This document shows, piece by piece, positions 1-10,779 of a DNA stretch of 64,000 bases. Origin of the DNA: Reticulitermes speratus (Eukaryota; Arthropoda; Insecta; Blattodea; Rhinotermitidae); assembly GCA_021186555.1 (NCBI GenBank), contig JAJKFL010000005.1:6527678-6591677 (forward strand). Reading direction: 5' to 3'. The notes beneath the pieces are model-generated. The model was not told the origin of the DNA, made no database searches, and worked only from the letters and a program-made list of their open reading frames with translations. Numbering within the stretch: position 1 is the stretch's first letter; each line of letters starts with the position of its first letter. Made by a program: the position numbers and the translations under genes.

Positions 1-594
1 ACACAGCATACAAAGCACCAACTGCACGCCTTACATGTTACGAGCACACAGCATACAAAGCACCAACTGCACGCCTTACATGTTATGAGCACACAGCATA
101 CAAAGCACCAACTGCACGACCTATATGTTATGAGCACACAGCATACAAAGCACCAACTGCACGCCTTACATGTTATGAGCACACAGCATACAAAGCACCA
201 ACTGCACGACCTATATGTTATGAGCACACAGCATACAAAGCACCAACTGCACGCCTTACATGTTATGAGCACACAGCATACAAAGCACCAACTGCACGAC
301 CTATATGTTATGAGCACACAGCATACAAAGCACCAACTGCACGACCTATATGTTATGAGCACACAGCATACAAAGCACCAACTGCACGACCTATATGTTA
401 TGAGCACAGCATACAAAGCACCAACTGCACGACCTATATGTTATGAGCACACAGCATACAAAGCACCAACTGCACGCCTTACATGTTACGAGCACACAGC
501 ATACAAAGCACCAACTGCACGCCTTACATGTTACGAGCACACAGCATACAAAGCACCAACTGCACGCCTTACATGTTACGAGCACACAGCATAC
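1..594. repeat. 45-bp minisatellite array (TR1), truncated by window edge
   Basis: About 13 copies of a 45-bp unit containing GCATACAAAGCACCAACTGC start at positions 1, 46, 91 and so on. Two variants intermix, one with GCCTTACATG and one with GACCTATATG. One unit, at 406-448, has lost 2 bp. Because 45 is a multiple of 3 the array stays open in several frames, giving peptides of 60-176 residues on both strands, but the frame breaks at the 43-bp unit and the peptides are simply the repeat translated. Not coding. The array continues beyond the left edge. Confidence 0.97.
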
Positions 595-1133
595 AGAACA
601 CAAGGCTCCTACTGAATGGTCCCGAGACGGCCAGTAGTGATCGAGCATTACTGCATGACACTGTAACTAAGTTCTGAAACACTGTTCGAATACGGAAACT
701 TGAAAAAAGTTAAGGAACTCCGAAATTACATAGCCCCTTCTTTTTACTTCGCTTCAAAGCAGCATCGCCGCAGGTTCATTAACTCTGTGCCCGTGAGGCT
801 TGCAGACATTCAGAACGCAGCACATTTTACCACGACGTTGCTTTCAGCCATAATTATGCCTCTGCAGGAAAGCTGACTACAGCAATGCTTCCTGAATTCC
901 ACGCTCTCTTATCCCCGATCTTTTCCAATTCAAACAATCGCCTACCATTCGACGCACACACCCTCCGTAGTTCAAAAAGCATTACTAAATAACCGGTGTC
1001 AATCAATATATTCACTGTTACAGTCGTCTTTCTTCACATTTCGTTAAATAAAACCCACATCAATTTGTTCACATAAACGTCACAGACCTTTATAACAAAC
1101 ATATCTTACTTCCTTACACACACGCGCGTTTTT
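595..1133. other. Unannotated single-copy-looking stretch
   Basis: I see no open frame of note, repeat relationship or structural motif here. Confidence 0.5.
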
Positions 1134-1620
1134 AGGCGCGTTTGCAAAGTTGCCAAAAGCGACAGTTAGCGTCGTCATGGAACAACTCAGCTCCCACTGG
1201 ACGGATTTTCTTTAAATTTTATATTTGAGTATTTTTAGATAATCTGTCGAGAAAATTCGAGTTGCATTAATATCTGACAATAATAACGGGTACTTTAGAC
1301 GAAGACCTATATACATTTATGATAACATCTTGCCGAAATCTTCTTAGAATGAAAAATGTTTCAGAGTAAATCAAAACACACAGTTTATGTTCAATAACGT
1401 TCTTCCGAATATCGTGCCGTTTATGAGATAATGTGTAAAAATATGGTAGAGCCAGACAGGCCACAGATGACAATATAATACGGCGCATGCGCTTTGCATG
1501 CTGGATAACTAAGGCTACAGACATATACTCAGAATATGTAATACTTATTGCATTTCCACGGCAGCAATGGTTACGCGAACGCGCCTCAACCTTACGTTAT
1601 ACGTACATTGCCTGTCTTGT
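1134..1620 (+). mobile_element. Repeat A copy 1 (MITE-like interspersed repeat)
   Basis: About 490 bp matching copies at 4425, 32048 and 47940. The left end begins AGGCGCGTTTGCAAAGTTGC. The right end runs GCGAACGCGCCTCAA and then TACATTGCCTGTCTTGT. The two ends carry an inverted motif, AGGCGCGTTnGC against GCGAACGCGCCT, which suggests a non-autonomous DNA transposon, but no clean TSD is visible. An internal landmark is GGCGCATGCGCTTTGC. The short open frame inside is not a gene. Confidence 0.75.
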
Positions 1621-2792
1621 TGAAATTATAGCACTGCGAACATGATTGTAGAATCGAGCAGGCATAGACTAGTTCGGCCTTTATGCCCGCCATACGCAGC
1701 GTCCTATAATGAAAACACTTTGTGTAGGTTAGTAACACAGACCGAAACTAAACGTAATGAAATTCGATATTTAAGGTTCTCACAGCGACAATGCTGGAGA
1801 CTGATGTCTTCTGGGATATGACGCCGTGTCGGGTGCGTTTATCCCGACGGTTAGAAAAACCTAAGTACCTTAATCTTCAGGGCCAAGCAGTCCTACTTGG
1901 CCCTTATGCTTGACCGTGGCGATGAAGGCCCTTCTATCCTTCGAAACGTCGGGAACTACTCGCCCAGTGACATGGCGTCACATACCAGAAACCTACCTAA
2001 CTTTCAGAATACGCCTGACAGCGCGTTTCATAGTGCGCAAATCAATTTGAGAGGAGAAACATGTATCTGAGTAAGCTGGCGAAGACACGATCTCCCCAAC
2101 TCGGGTTTACTTTATGCGCAACTTGCAGAGTACATCAATAGTTTTGCCATGCCTCCTTGCGTGGTAATTCTCATAACAATTTGCGATACAAGACCCAACT
2201 AATCCATTAACAAACTCACTGAGACACGCAACATGTCTCGTAATTCCACTATTAACCCCCCGTTTGTGTAATAAGATGCGAATTTCGGCTCAACTGGTGT
2301 TCTGTCTCACTGTAACTATCTGGCATCACTTGCCTAACACTTAAGTGAGCCTTTGTTCCATTTATTACTCGTATGGCAAAAGCCATGTTTTACCATTTGA
2401 CACCTTAAACTCATACCCGATATAGACAGGCAAGAAGCCGCTTTAACTGCACTTTTCCATGAATGATAAAACACTTAAACTAGCAATAGTTACGATGAAT
2501 CGAATCCCGAAATATTAACCTATATCATACATCCATAAACGATTTGGAACAGCATTATGTCATATACTGCATATAAAAACGACTGTGTACAGATGCTACT
2601 TATGTTCTTAGTTGATATTTTTATGTAGCATATTTAATCGATGATATATTACTATGCCTCTATATTTTGGGGACTCTTCGAACAGCAGGTGATTTCTAAA
2701 GGTCCGCTGAGTATAACAGTGATTCTATACTTTCAATAAGTAAACTGCGTTCGACTGCAGGCTCTTAAAAATCGGATGTAAGACCTTATACT
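1621..2792. other. Unannotated stretch with one weak repeat motif
   Basis: No gene seen. Around 1797-1870 the reverse strand carries an ACGGCGT...CCCAGAAGAC motif that recurs after the hammerhead-like site at 14994-15034, so a decayed copy of that repeat may lie here. The rest is AT-rich and unremarkable. Confidence 0.4.
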
Positions 2793-3053
2793 GCCGATCC
2801 CAGTGGCCGTGCGGTCTAAGGCGTGGGTATGCGGCCGCTCGCTTACTAGGATTGTGGGTTCGAATCCCACCAGGGGCATGGATGTCTCTCTTGTGAGTGT
2901 TGTGTGTTGTCAGGTAGAGGTCTCTGCGACGGGCTGGTCCCTCGTCCAGAGGAGTCCTACCGAGTGTGGTGTGTCTAAAAAGTGTGATCGTGAAGCGTCT
3001 AAACATGAGGCGGCCTAGGCCCCAAAGGGGCTGTCGAGCCATTGAAAAAAAAA
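2793..3053 (+). mobile_element. SINE-A copy (tRNA-derived SINE)
   Basis: The head resembles a Ser/Leu-type tRNA: an A-box region GTGCGGTCTAAGGCG, then a B box GGGTTCGAATCCC about 45 bp later, which would form an internal RNA polymerase III promoter. The body (GTCAGGTAGAGGTCTCTGCG) and the 3' end (GGGGCTGTCGAGCCATTG plus poly-A) match seven other copies in this window. A short possible TSD, CCTTAT, flanks it. Short open frames inside are not genes. Confidence 0.93.
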
Positions 3054-3747
3054 ACCCCTTATTCTATAAGACAAAATCGTAGAGGTCAGTTTGACGTATT
3101 ATCGGCTTCGTTCTGCTTTTGCAGGAAAAAAAACTTATAGCCTATTAATATTTGGGAAATATCAGTAGTACAACTGTAAATTCAATGCCTTGAATAGCTC
3201 AGCCACAACGATAGTTTAAAACAGGATAGTTCTGGCACCCCGAAAACTCGCTCAAAGATCTGGGTCTAACAGAGCATGGAAGGATAATCATTCACTTCCT
3301 GGTACAAAAGTTGAAAAAATACACATAATGGTCACTAACACAAATAATAAAATTAATTACACAGCGCAGATACTGCTCTACGAAACATACACGGATTTAA
3401 CAGGAAAATATTTGCTGCTCGACTTAAAAAACTTTCAACAACTCTTTCAACATCTTCTACAAATTTCTGCATGGAAGGATTGTTTGTACGAGGTGGAAAA
3501 CTTTAGAAAACATCACTGTAGCAAAAATAACCGAATATGCAAAAAAAAGGTGAAGTTGCCCCTTTGCTTAATGAAGCACCAGGCACTAAGATGGCATAAA
3601 GGAGTGAAGGCTAAGCCCACGCATTCTGACATCAACATGGTGTTCCATAATTTCCAAAACCTGACAAACGTCACTTCCTAGCATACTTGAACGCAGAGTC
3701 AGTATGCACTGGATACTTCACTAGTCTTCTACAGACCAAAAGGCGAA
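3054..3747. other. Unannotated stretch with an unrecognised 117-codon open frame
   Basis: A forward frame at 3328-3681 encodes a lysine- and asparagine-rich 117-residue peptide with no domain I recognise, no signal peptide and no membrane segment. In an AT-rich repeat desert such a frame can arise by chance. I do not call it a gene. Confidence 0.4.
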
Positions 3748-3760
3748 CGAAAACCACATG

Positions 3761-4346
3761 AAAAGGTAAAGTTCCCCCTAGAACAGGCCAAGAAAGCCCA
3801 GAGGGGAGAAGAGGTATAGCTCTACTCTTTCTTTAACCTCGGCGCTAGATGGGGGTGGGTGGTCAACTCCACGCCCCGGCCGCTTTACCCCCGGAAAATA
3901 GACCCGGTACCCATTGTATGTGGGCCGGGATAGCGTAGTCGGTATAGCGACTCGCTACGGGCTGGACGGTCCGGGGATCGAATCCCGGTGGGGGCGAGAT
4001 TTTTCGAAGCCGTCCAGACCGGCCCTGGGGCCCACCCAGCCTCCTATACAATGGGTACCGGGTCTATTTCCCGGGGGTAAAGCGGCCGGGGCGTGGAGTT
4101 GACCACCCACCCTCAACTAGTGCCGAGGTTAAGGAAAGAGTAGAGCTATACCTCTACTCCCCCTCTGGGCCTTCATGGCCTGTTCTAGGGAGTACTTTAC
4201 CTTTACCTTACCCATTGTACAGAAGGCTGGGTGGGCCCCAGGGCCGGTCTGGACGGCTGCGAAAAATCTCGCCCCCACCGGTATTCGATCCCGGACCGTC
4301 CAGCCCGTAGCGTAGTCGCTATACCGACTGAGCTATCGCGGCCCAC
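3761..4346 (-). mobile_element. SINE-B copy, interrupted by a second SINE-B
   Basis: A reverse-strand SINE-B. Its tail faces left (AAAAGGTAAAG) and its tRNA-like head ends at 4346. A perfect 13-bp TSD, CGAAAACCACATG, flanks it at 3748-3760 and 4347-4359. It is split between 3918 and 4210 by a forward-strand SINE-B. The head has a B box (GGGGATCGAATCCCGG type) and the 3' end reads CTTTACCTTTACCTT. Confidence 0.95.
3919..4209 (+). mobile_element. SINE-B copy nested inside an antisense SINE-B
   Basis: A full-length element of about 290 bp. It has a tRNA-like head (GGGATAGCGTAGTCGGTATA, then GGATCGAATCCCGGTG), a middle with GGGGCCCACCCAGCCTCC, and a microsatellite-like 3' tail TTTACCTTTACCTT. 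A 10-bp TSD ACCCATTGTA (11 if the tail T is counted) lies at 3909-3918 and 4210-4219 and is made of the host SINE's own sequence. This dates it after the outer copy. Confidence 0.95.
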
Positions 4347-4424
4347 CGAAAACCACATGTACAAGGATAAAATATAGAGTATGACAAACGTGACCTACTA
4401 GTGTCTTATGCAGCTCCGCTTTTA

Positions 4425-4875
4425 AGGCGCGTTAACAAAATTGCGAAAAGCAGCTTCGCCATGTATGTCTGTCCGTCTATCCGTTCGCATGGAACAACTC
4501 GGCTCCCACTTGACGTATTTTCATTAAATTTGAAATCTGAGTATTTTTCCAAACTTTGTACAGGAAATTCAAGTTTCATTAAAATCCGACAAGAATAATG
4601 AGTACTTTACATGAAGAGGTACGTACATTTATGATATCTCGCTCAATTTTTCTCACAATGTGAAAGTCGTGCCGTGTACGAGATAATGTGGAAAAATATG
4701 GTACAGCCAGACAGGCCACAGATAACAATATAATACGGCGCATGCGCTTTGCGTGCTGGATAACTAAAGCTACAGACACACGCTCAGAACACGTAATACT
4801 TATTGCTGTTCCACAGCAACAATGCTTACGCGAACGCGCCTCAATATTACGTTATACGTACATTGTCTCTCTTGT
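4425..4875 (+). mobile_element. Repeat A copy 2
   Basis: Begins AGGCGCGTTAACAAAATTGC and ends ACGTACATTGTCTCTCTTGT. It is collinear with the copy at 1134-1620 and shares the central GGCGCATGCGCTTTGC landmark. The peptides open in this stretch are frames of the repeat. Confidence 0.75.
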
Positions 4876-5574
4876 GTTGTTTTAAAATATTTCCAGGCGT
4901 ATTTCACTGAAATGTCACCGAAACGAAACTGTTCTCATTGAGTCAGCAGTAACACTCCAAAACATTCCTAACGCACAGGTAAAAAAATAATCAAAGTCTG
5001 CACGAGGTACCGAGTAACTCAGTCAATGATTTCCCTGCCTCTTTCGACATGCCCTCTCCCCCTTCTAAGTTACCCGAGTCAGTCCTAGATATAACGGGAC
5101 AAAAAATGAGAGCTTTATTTATATCTGTGTAGAGAAAGTGCCTCCGCTTTTTAAGGTTTCTCCGTTCCTTCCGCCAGCACCAAGGCACTTCGTACTTACG
5201 TCGTATAGCGCTGGTCTGTCTCGTATGCACCAAACAGGAACAGCTGCTGAAGTAAAGACTTCACAGTGCTTCAGCTTCAACGCAAAGCCTGTTGTTGGGT
5301 ATTGGCAACGCGTCGATAAGGCATGTAATGCCGACGTTTCGGAGAAACATGCTGAATACATTTTCATATTCGATGTTAAGTAGTATGTGTGAGCACCGTA
5401 CTTATCATACGCTTCAGTCGAAGATACAACTAATTAAATACAGCAATCATCAAAGATCATGCTACGTGTTTCGGCATGATGTCATCTCCATGTGTGTAGG
5501 CAAAGGTACAATTACAATGTTATACGATTATTAGGATTTCCTTGTATATTTTTTTTAAATCTGCAGTAAAATTA
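4876..5574. other. Unannotated stretch
   Basis: Overlapping frames of about 80 codons occur on both strands around 5000-5380, but none is recognisable. No repeat signature was found. Confidence 0.4.
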
Positions 5575-5757
5575 CAGTGGAACCCGGTCAGAACAACATC
5601 GGTTTATACGACACTTTGCCTATAACGTCAGATATTCTGTGGTACCAATTAATTCCTCACTGTTAACCATAACATTACACTCCTCAGTTACAATGACACT
5701 CGTTTATAACGACACAAAATACTCAAGTCTCTTTCATGGCGTTATAACCGAGTTACG
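5575..5757 (+). mobile_element. pogo/Tigger-like MITE (family P1), diverged
   Basis: Starts CAGTGGAACCCGGTCAG after a TA and ends with GTTATAACCGAGTTACGA. It is collinear with the better-preserved copy at 45934-46115. P1 termini are CAGTCGAACCCGGTTATAAC, of the pogo/Tigger type (TA target site). It is too short to encode a transposase. Confidence 0.75.
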
Positions 5758-5804
5758 AATTTTCCAGTACATAAAGGTATACCCGTAATACGTCACGCAG
5801 GCAC

Positions 5805-6064
5805 AGAGGCGGAGAAGAGGTATAGCTCCACTTATTCTTAACCACGACGACACTGGATGGAACAGAACGTTCAACATCAAGCCCCGGTCGCTTCCCCCCC
5901 CTCCCGGAAATAACCACGGTACCCACTGAATAGGGGGCTGTGTGGGTCCCACAGCCGGTGTGGACTTTTTGAAGAAGAGAAAAATGTCTTGGCCCTACCG
6001 GAATTCACCCGGACCATCCACCCAGAAGCCAAGTCGCCATACCGACTACGCTATCTCGGCTCCC
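5805..6064 (-). mobile_element. SINE-B copy, old and diverged
   Basis: A reverse-strand SINE-B: the tail-side GAGAAGAGGTATAGCTCCAC comes first, followed by the GGTACCCACTGAATAGGGGG middle, with the tRNA-like head ending near 6064. It is more diverged than the copies at 3761-4346, and the tail tip is missing. Confidence 0.85.
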
Positions 6065-6097
6065 ACAGCCATTTAACGTTATGTATTAACAATCACC

Positions 6098-6358
6098 GCC
6101 GATCCCAGTGGCCGCGCGGTCTAAGGCGTAGATATACGGCCGCTCGCTTGCTGGGATTGCGGGTTCGAATCCTGCCGGGGGCATGGATGTCTGTCTCTTG
6201 TGAGTGTTGTGTGTAGTGAGGTAGAGGTATCTGCGTCGGGCTGATCGCTCGTCCAGATGAGTCCTACCGAGTTTGGTGTGTCTGAGTGTGATCGTGAAGC
6301 CTCGATAATGAGGAGACCCTGGCCCACTAGGGGCTGTTGCGCCATTGGAAAAAAAAAA
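6098..6358 (+). mobile_element. SINE-A copy with perfect TSD
   Basis: Full-length SINE-A from GCCGATCCCAGTGGCC to poly-A, with the B box GGGTTCGAATCCTGCC. A perfect 13-bp TSD, ATTAACAATCACC, lies at 6085-6097 and 6359-6371. The clean duplication indicates LINE-mediated retroposition that is fairly recent. Confidence 0.97.
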
Positions 6359-6371
6359 ATTAACAATCACC

Positions 6372-7221
6372 CTGTACCTTAAATCTCTGCCTTAGGAATA
6401 TTTATTTTTGGTTTACCTTCTGACGCTGTTAACGACTGAGAGTCGACTGGCACGATTAATGAATAATTACGTTCGAAAGAATGTGGAAAAAATGGTATTG
6501 ACCTAATTTGGGGTATCTCATTTGAGGAGGGGGACCTAAGAAGGAACCCCGAAAACCTTCCGTCAGGTTAACCATTCTACGGGTCAAGATTTAAACAGAG
6601 GACTACAGAGCAGGGCTACCAACCACTCGACCGTAACGATCGGAGAAAAACAAATACGACCTTAAACAATTTTTACCTCACCATACACACACACAATACT
6701 TCCATTACGTAAGAATTGACGTGGTGTAGAAAACCTTGGACCTCCTTTTTACTTACATTGAAAGCAAGGACCGGAACTACACTATACAATGAGTGTGGCA
6801 ATGTCTTCACAGCAGAGGCTGGCAACGGAACTGCTTGCTCCACAGTGGTAGGTACGATGTTACATAAATTTCGACAGCGCTTTATAAAAGTAAGCAACTG
6901 AGCACGTTTCGTGTACTGTTACCTTCATCATGGTAAACGAAAATACCGCAATACAGTGAAACCTGCCTATAACCGAACCACACGGGACCATTTTCTTTCC
7001 GTTGCAGCCAGGTTCCGTTTCATACAGTTTGGATCCTCGGGACCCCAGACCCTTGGTACTGTAAAAGTTTTACGCTAAAGACAGTTTCCGCTATGCCCAG
7101 GTTCCGACGTGACGCCGTGTGGTCTGGAAGTACACCGGCTTTTCAGAAGAACCTGCTGCCTCCACTATTAGGATAGATTAGTAAAAGGTAAAGATCTCCC
7201 AGTAATATATATATATATATG
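6372..7221. other. Unannotated stretch with possible decayed SINE head and MITE fragment
   Basis: The reverse strand at about 6555-6645 reads like a tRNA A box (ACGGTCGAGTGGTTGG) with a weak B box, so it may be a decayed SINE head. At 6954 a CAGTGAAACCTGCCTATAAC start resembles a pogo-type terminus without a partner end. A short AT dinucleotide run lies at 7205-7220. No gene seen. Confidence 0.35.
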
Positions 7222-7328
7222 TACATAAGTTTTATTTCCAACTACTGCACAAAAGTACAATACGTAGCCGAAACATGTAGGAGCATAAAAATTACTTGTG
7301 TGCAGTGGTTGGAAATAAAACTTGTATG
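7222..7328. repeat. Palindromic element with hammerhead-like 3' half
   Basis: Inverted arms ATAAGTTTTATTTCCAAC (left) and GTTGGAAATAAAACTTGTAT (right) surround GCCGAAACATGTAGGAG. That string is the 3' half of the hammerhead-like core seen at 35613-35654 and elsewhere. The 5' half (CTGANGA) is missing, so no active ribozyme is expected. Confidence 0.6.
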
Positions 7329-7385
7329 TGAAAGGCAACTGTACGGAATGTGTGTAACACTTGCTCCCAGTAACATTCTATGCAA

Positions 7386-7650
7386 GCACAGAGGAGGCGC
7401 AGAGATATAGCTCTACTCATTCTTAACCTTCGCGCTAGGTACGGGTGGGTGGACAACGCCACGCCCGGGCCGCTTTTTTTCCCACCCAAGAAAAGGCCCT
7501 GGTACGTCCTGTACAGGAGGCTGAGTGGGCCCCAGGGAAAGTCTGGACAGGTGTGGTAAAGATAAAAGATCTTGTCTCCACCGGGGTTCGAACCCCGAAC
7601 CATCCAACCCGTATTAAGTGGCTAGACCGACTACGCTATCCCGGCCCCCA
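7386..7650 (-). mobile_element. SINE-B copy
   Basis: Reverse-strand SINE-B. The tail side AGATATAGCTCTACTC and the middle GGAGGCTGAGTGGGCCCCAG are followed by a head containing GGGGTTCGAACCCCG and ending in CTATCCCGGCCCC. It lacks the last bases of the tail. Open frames across it on both strands are spurious. Confidence 0.9.
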
Positions 7651-7795
7651 GAGTGGATGAAAAAGTTGGGAAACTTCTACCAGACTGCGCGGCATCATAT
7701 CGCAACAGACAAGAGCCCTTACTGCAATCGCATTAGAAAGTCGAAAGTATGAAGCCTGTAATCTCCAACTACATGTTTCGAAAATGTGCGTACTG

Positions 7796-8059
7796 AAGCC
7801 AAGAACACTGTGCGACAAGCCCGGGTTCGATCCCGGCTGAGTCCATGTGAGATTTGTGGTGGACAAAGTGGCACTGGGACAGGTTTTTCTCCGAGTTGTC
7901 GGTTTTCCCCTGTCAATTTCATTCCACTGGTGCTCCATTAATTGTAAAACTTGGTAAAAAGAACTGCTCATCTTCATCACAGGGGTTGCACAAGAAACCT
8001 TAAGGCTGCGGTGGGTCTGTAGTATCTGCTGCGGGGCCCTTCACCACGCAAAAAAAAAA
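7796..8059 (+). mobile_element. SINE-D copy
   Basis: A tRNA-like head with B box GGGTTCGATCCCGG is followed by a body GATTTGTGGTGGACAAAGTG, CGGTTTTCCCCTGT, CATTCCACTGGTGCTCC and a 3' end GCTGCGGGGCCCTTCACC plus poly-A. The same order occurs at 13703-13985 and, split, at 33868-34290. The A-box side is degraded. Confidence 0.88.
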
Positions 8060-8473
8060 GAATACGGCACTCTGTTCAGATTTCTTTACTGGAGGTTAGT
8101 ATATAGGTAAAACCTGTTTATAAATGTCTCCCGCGGGACCTGAACATTTTACTTTCGTTTCAAACGGGTCACCATTAAACACGGATATTTGCACGGCAGT
8201 CAATATGGACGCTACTGCCCTATGCAACACAACAGCGTTTTGTTTTATACCAAATTTCCGATTTAACTTGCTATCTCCAGTTATCCTAAGGCCGTAGGAA
8301 GCAGTTCTCCCGAAACAACGATACCGATCTACCAAAACATACGGTATCAATTCTCGTAACATTGCTACCTTTAAAAATACTGCATATACACATGCCACCT
8401 TTACTGACCATTACATATATCTGATATATTTTGTATTTCTTCCTTTCGCCTGTAATCAGAGCAGCTGCATATA
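8060..8473. other. Unannotated stretch
   Basis: The 100-codon reverse frame at 8096-8398 is unrecognised. The bases near 8105-8150 (AAAACCTGTTTATAAATG) weakly resemble a pogo-type terminus, without a partner end. Confidence 0.3.
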
Positions 8474-8984
8474 CAGGGCGTTTCTGAAATACATGGCCAT
8501 ATTTTAGATTCGTGTTTTATGGACCAAGACAAAGACACGTGTCTTAGGACGCTTGGTATCTTCATTATAGCCATCTTAAACATTAATACATATGAAAATA
8601 ATTCACATTTCAGACACCAGTACCAACGGTCCTAGGATGATGAAGTGTTATTGCTACTTTCAAATTCATACAGAACACGTGCAAACCACCCCCATCTAGT
8701 GCCGAGGTTAAAGGAAGACTAGAGCTATACCTCTACTCCCCCTCTGGGCCTTCATGGCCTGCTCTAGGGAGAACTTTACCTTTACCTTACACGTGCAAAC
8801 ATTTCACAACAGGTGCTCAATTGTCCACCTGGTGCTGTTAAACATGATGCTCCACTTCTCATCACAGATCCTCGCACGCGAAAACAAAATATTCCTAGAA
8901 CACTTGTTTGTATGAAGTTTCTTCGTGCCGGTCTACAAAACACGCATCCAAAACATGGCCACCTTTTTTTTTAGAAACACTCCA
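8474..8984. mobile_element. Terminal-inverted-repeat DNA element interrupted by SINE-B
   Basis: The left terminus (CAGGGCGTTTCTGAAATACA, extending to about 8525) is an imperfect inverted match to the right terminus at about 8930-8984 (AGAAACACTCC at its edge). Both reach a GTGTTTT...GGACC/GGTCT block, making roughly 50-bp inverted repeats next to TA. No transposase is visible, so this is a non-autonomous, probably TA-inserting, element. A SINE-B fragment sits at 8687-8788. Confidence 0.7.
8687..8788 (+). mobile_element. 5'-truncated SINE-B with perfect TSD
   Basis: Only the last 102 bp of SINE-B (CACCCCCATCTAGTGCCGAG to TTTACCTT) are present, flanked by a perfect 12-bp TSD ACACGTGCAAAC at 8675-8686 and 8789-8800. 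Truncation at the 5' end with an intact tail is the signature of aborted LINE-type reverse transcription. Confidence 0.95.
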
Positions 8985-9890
8985 TATTTCACACTTGCAA
9001 AATAATTGGCCTTTCTCAGACAATTCCAGGGCATGCATTAATTTTGGAGCAACCCTAATTGCCACCCCCAGGCTACCAGAATTTCTCCACCACCAACATT
9101 CTTCCTTTAAAACAAATCAAATTTCTCACACTTAATAACCCCCCCCCCCCCCAGAGGTGTCGTAATTCTTAAAGCAGTTTTATTTTACACTGTTGTGGCA
9201 CCTCGTGTTCAAATGACTGCCAATTAGGGTAATGGTCACAGTATGAACAAAAGAGAAAAATAAATTAATTTTCATTTAACAAAAAGCAAATGGGGCTGTA
9301 AAATGTTTCTCCCTACAAACTTGTAGCCGCTTAGTTCGACTGTGCTGTCGCGACAGTCCTGCCAACAGGACAAAATTGTATGCACCGAAAGCAAGAATTA
9401 TTAATGATATACTGGCGGGCGTAATTCCCTCTTGAATGCATGTCTCAGATAATCCTGTGACTTCGCATTCCCCATGCTTGCAATTTTCATGGCAATTCCT
9501 GTATGACAAATGTAGCCCTACAGTATATTTGCCTCCAGTGTCTATAACAATTCAGTATTTTAGTGTGGTATCACGTTATTGGGATGTGAGGCTATACTCA
9601 ACCCGTGACAACAAAGTACAGGTAGTCCTCGTTTAACTTTGCCTCAGACAACGCTGTTTCGCCTTAAAGCATGTTTCAGTAACAAAAGGTTAGATGAACG
9701 TTTCTCGCAATCGGATTAACATTTAATTCGCTGGCAGGTGGCCGGATCTTCATCGGCCAGTCTGGAAGGAAATTTAATTAATTCTTATGGGGGGAAAAAA
9801 ATATTCCGTTCTATGCTGTTTCGCTCTGCGTTTCCATTTTCAGGAATGCAAACCCAACATTAAACGAGGCCCTATTTCGAACGTATACAC
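8985..9890. other. Unannotated stretch with weak Tigger-like remnant
   Basis: A run of C lies near 9138-9152. From about 9628, CAGGTAGTCCTCGTTTAACT followed by TTAAACGAGG near 9860 looks like a degraded pogo/Tigger MITE. No coding sequence is recognised. Confidence 0.35.
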
Positions 9891-10055
9891 TAAGAGTGCA
9901 CAAATCTCCGACGCCAGGTCGCCCGGGCGACTAAATTTTGTCAGATGGCGCCTAATATTTGTGGGTCCTCAGTATGGAACTTGCTTCGTGTTACCCTTCT
10001 GGCGTCTAGAATTTTAAGGTGTTTCCTGGTCTTTTGGAACGTTTGTGCACCCCTG
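9891..10055. mobile_element. Non-autonomous hAT-like element (family Hc), copy 1
   Basis: The ends read AGAGTGCACAAATCTCC and TTTGTGCACCCCTG, matching the copies at 33390 and 59300. The 8-bp flanks GTATACAC (9883-9890) and GTACACAC (10056-10063) agree at 7 of 8 positions, as expected for a hAT TSD that has mutated once. Internal GGGTCCTCAGTATGGAAC is conserved among copies. Confidence 0.85.
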
Positions 10056-10309
10056 GTACACACAACACATTCAAACTGACATTTTAGCAGCTGAGCTCTT
10101 TAAATGAAGCTAGCAGGTTTCTCTGAAATGTTGTTCACCACTTACCAGACTACATGACGTCAACAGTCAGCAGACCATAACCTAATAACGTGTATATGTG
10201 GATATCAATTTCAGAAACAATACAAATTACTGACAATAATCAACACGACGAACATTACAGAATGTTTCAACAGTGACCAGATCAAGGTAAACAGTAAAAC
10301 GTAAAAGAT

Positions 10310-10425
10310 ACAGCTGTCCCTGTCCACGCCATGAAGACATATAGGGGAAGTAGAGGTACAGCTCCACTCATTCTTAACGTCAGCGCTAGATGGAGGTGGG
10401 GGATCAACATTACGCCCCGTCATAT
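10310..10425 (-). mobile_element. SINE-B copy, tail half only
   Basis: Reverse-strand tail half of SINE-B (GCTGTCCCTGTCCACGCCAT, then GCGCTAGATGGAGGTGGGGG), ending before the middle domain. The head is absent. It belongs to the diverged tail subtype also seen at 27805 and 29205. Confidence 0.85.
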
Positions 10426-10480
10426 AAATTAAATGCCTCATTTAATTTACTTTAGAATTACAGAGTCCTAAGGGGATTTT

Positions 10481-10744
10481 GCCGATCCCAGTGGCCGCGC
10501 GGTCTAAGGCGTGGGTCTACGGCCGCTCGCTTACTGGGATTGTGGGTTCGAATCCCGCTTAGGGTATGGATGTCTGTCTGTTGTGAGTGTTTTGTGTTGT
10601 CAGGTAGAGGTCCCTGCGTCGAGCTGGTCACTTGTACAGAGGAGTCCTACCGACTGTGATGTGTCTGAGTGTGTGATCGTGAAACCACGAAAAATGAGGC
10701 GGCCTAGGCCCCCTAAGGGCTGTCGAGCCATTGGAAAAAAAAAA
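10481..10744 (+). mobile_element. SINE-A copy
   Basis: Complete from GCCGATCCCAGTGGCC through the B box GGGTTCGAATCCCGC to GGGCTGTCGAGCCATTGG plus poly-A. I see no convincing TSD. A 94-codon frame across it is not a gene. Confidence 0.93.
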
Positions 10745-10779
10745 GTTATCCCAGCGCAATTTATGAAGTCGTATAACTG

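Noticed and set aside
85..677. Small repeat proteins at the left edge
   Set aside because: Translation of the 45-bp minisatellite; the frame breaks at the 43-bp unit.
2793..2880. Functional tRNA genes at SINE heads (also 6098, 10481, 20904, 25664, 50481, 60965)
   Set aside because: A and B boxes are present, but each is continuous with a conserved SINE body and 3' tail and lies inside a TSD-bounded element.
3328..3681. 117-codon gene
   Set aside because: No recognisable domain, no homologue known to me and no supporting gene structure.
7205..7220. Origin or regulatory AT tract (also 11840-11857, 24382-24402)
   Set aside because: Plain AT dinucleotide microsatellites with no other supporting signal.
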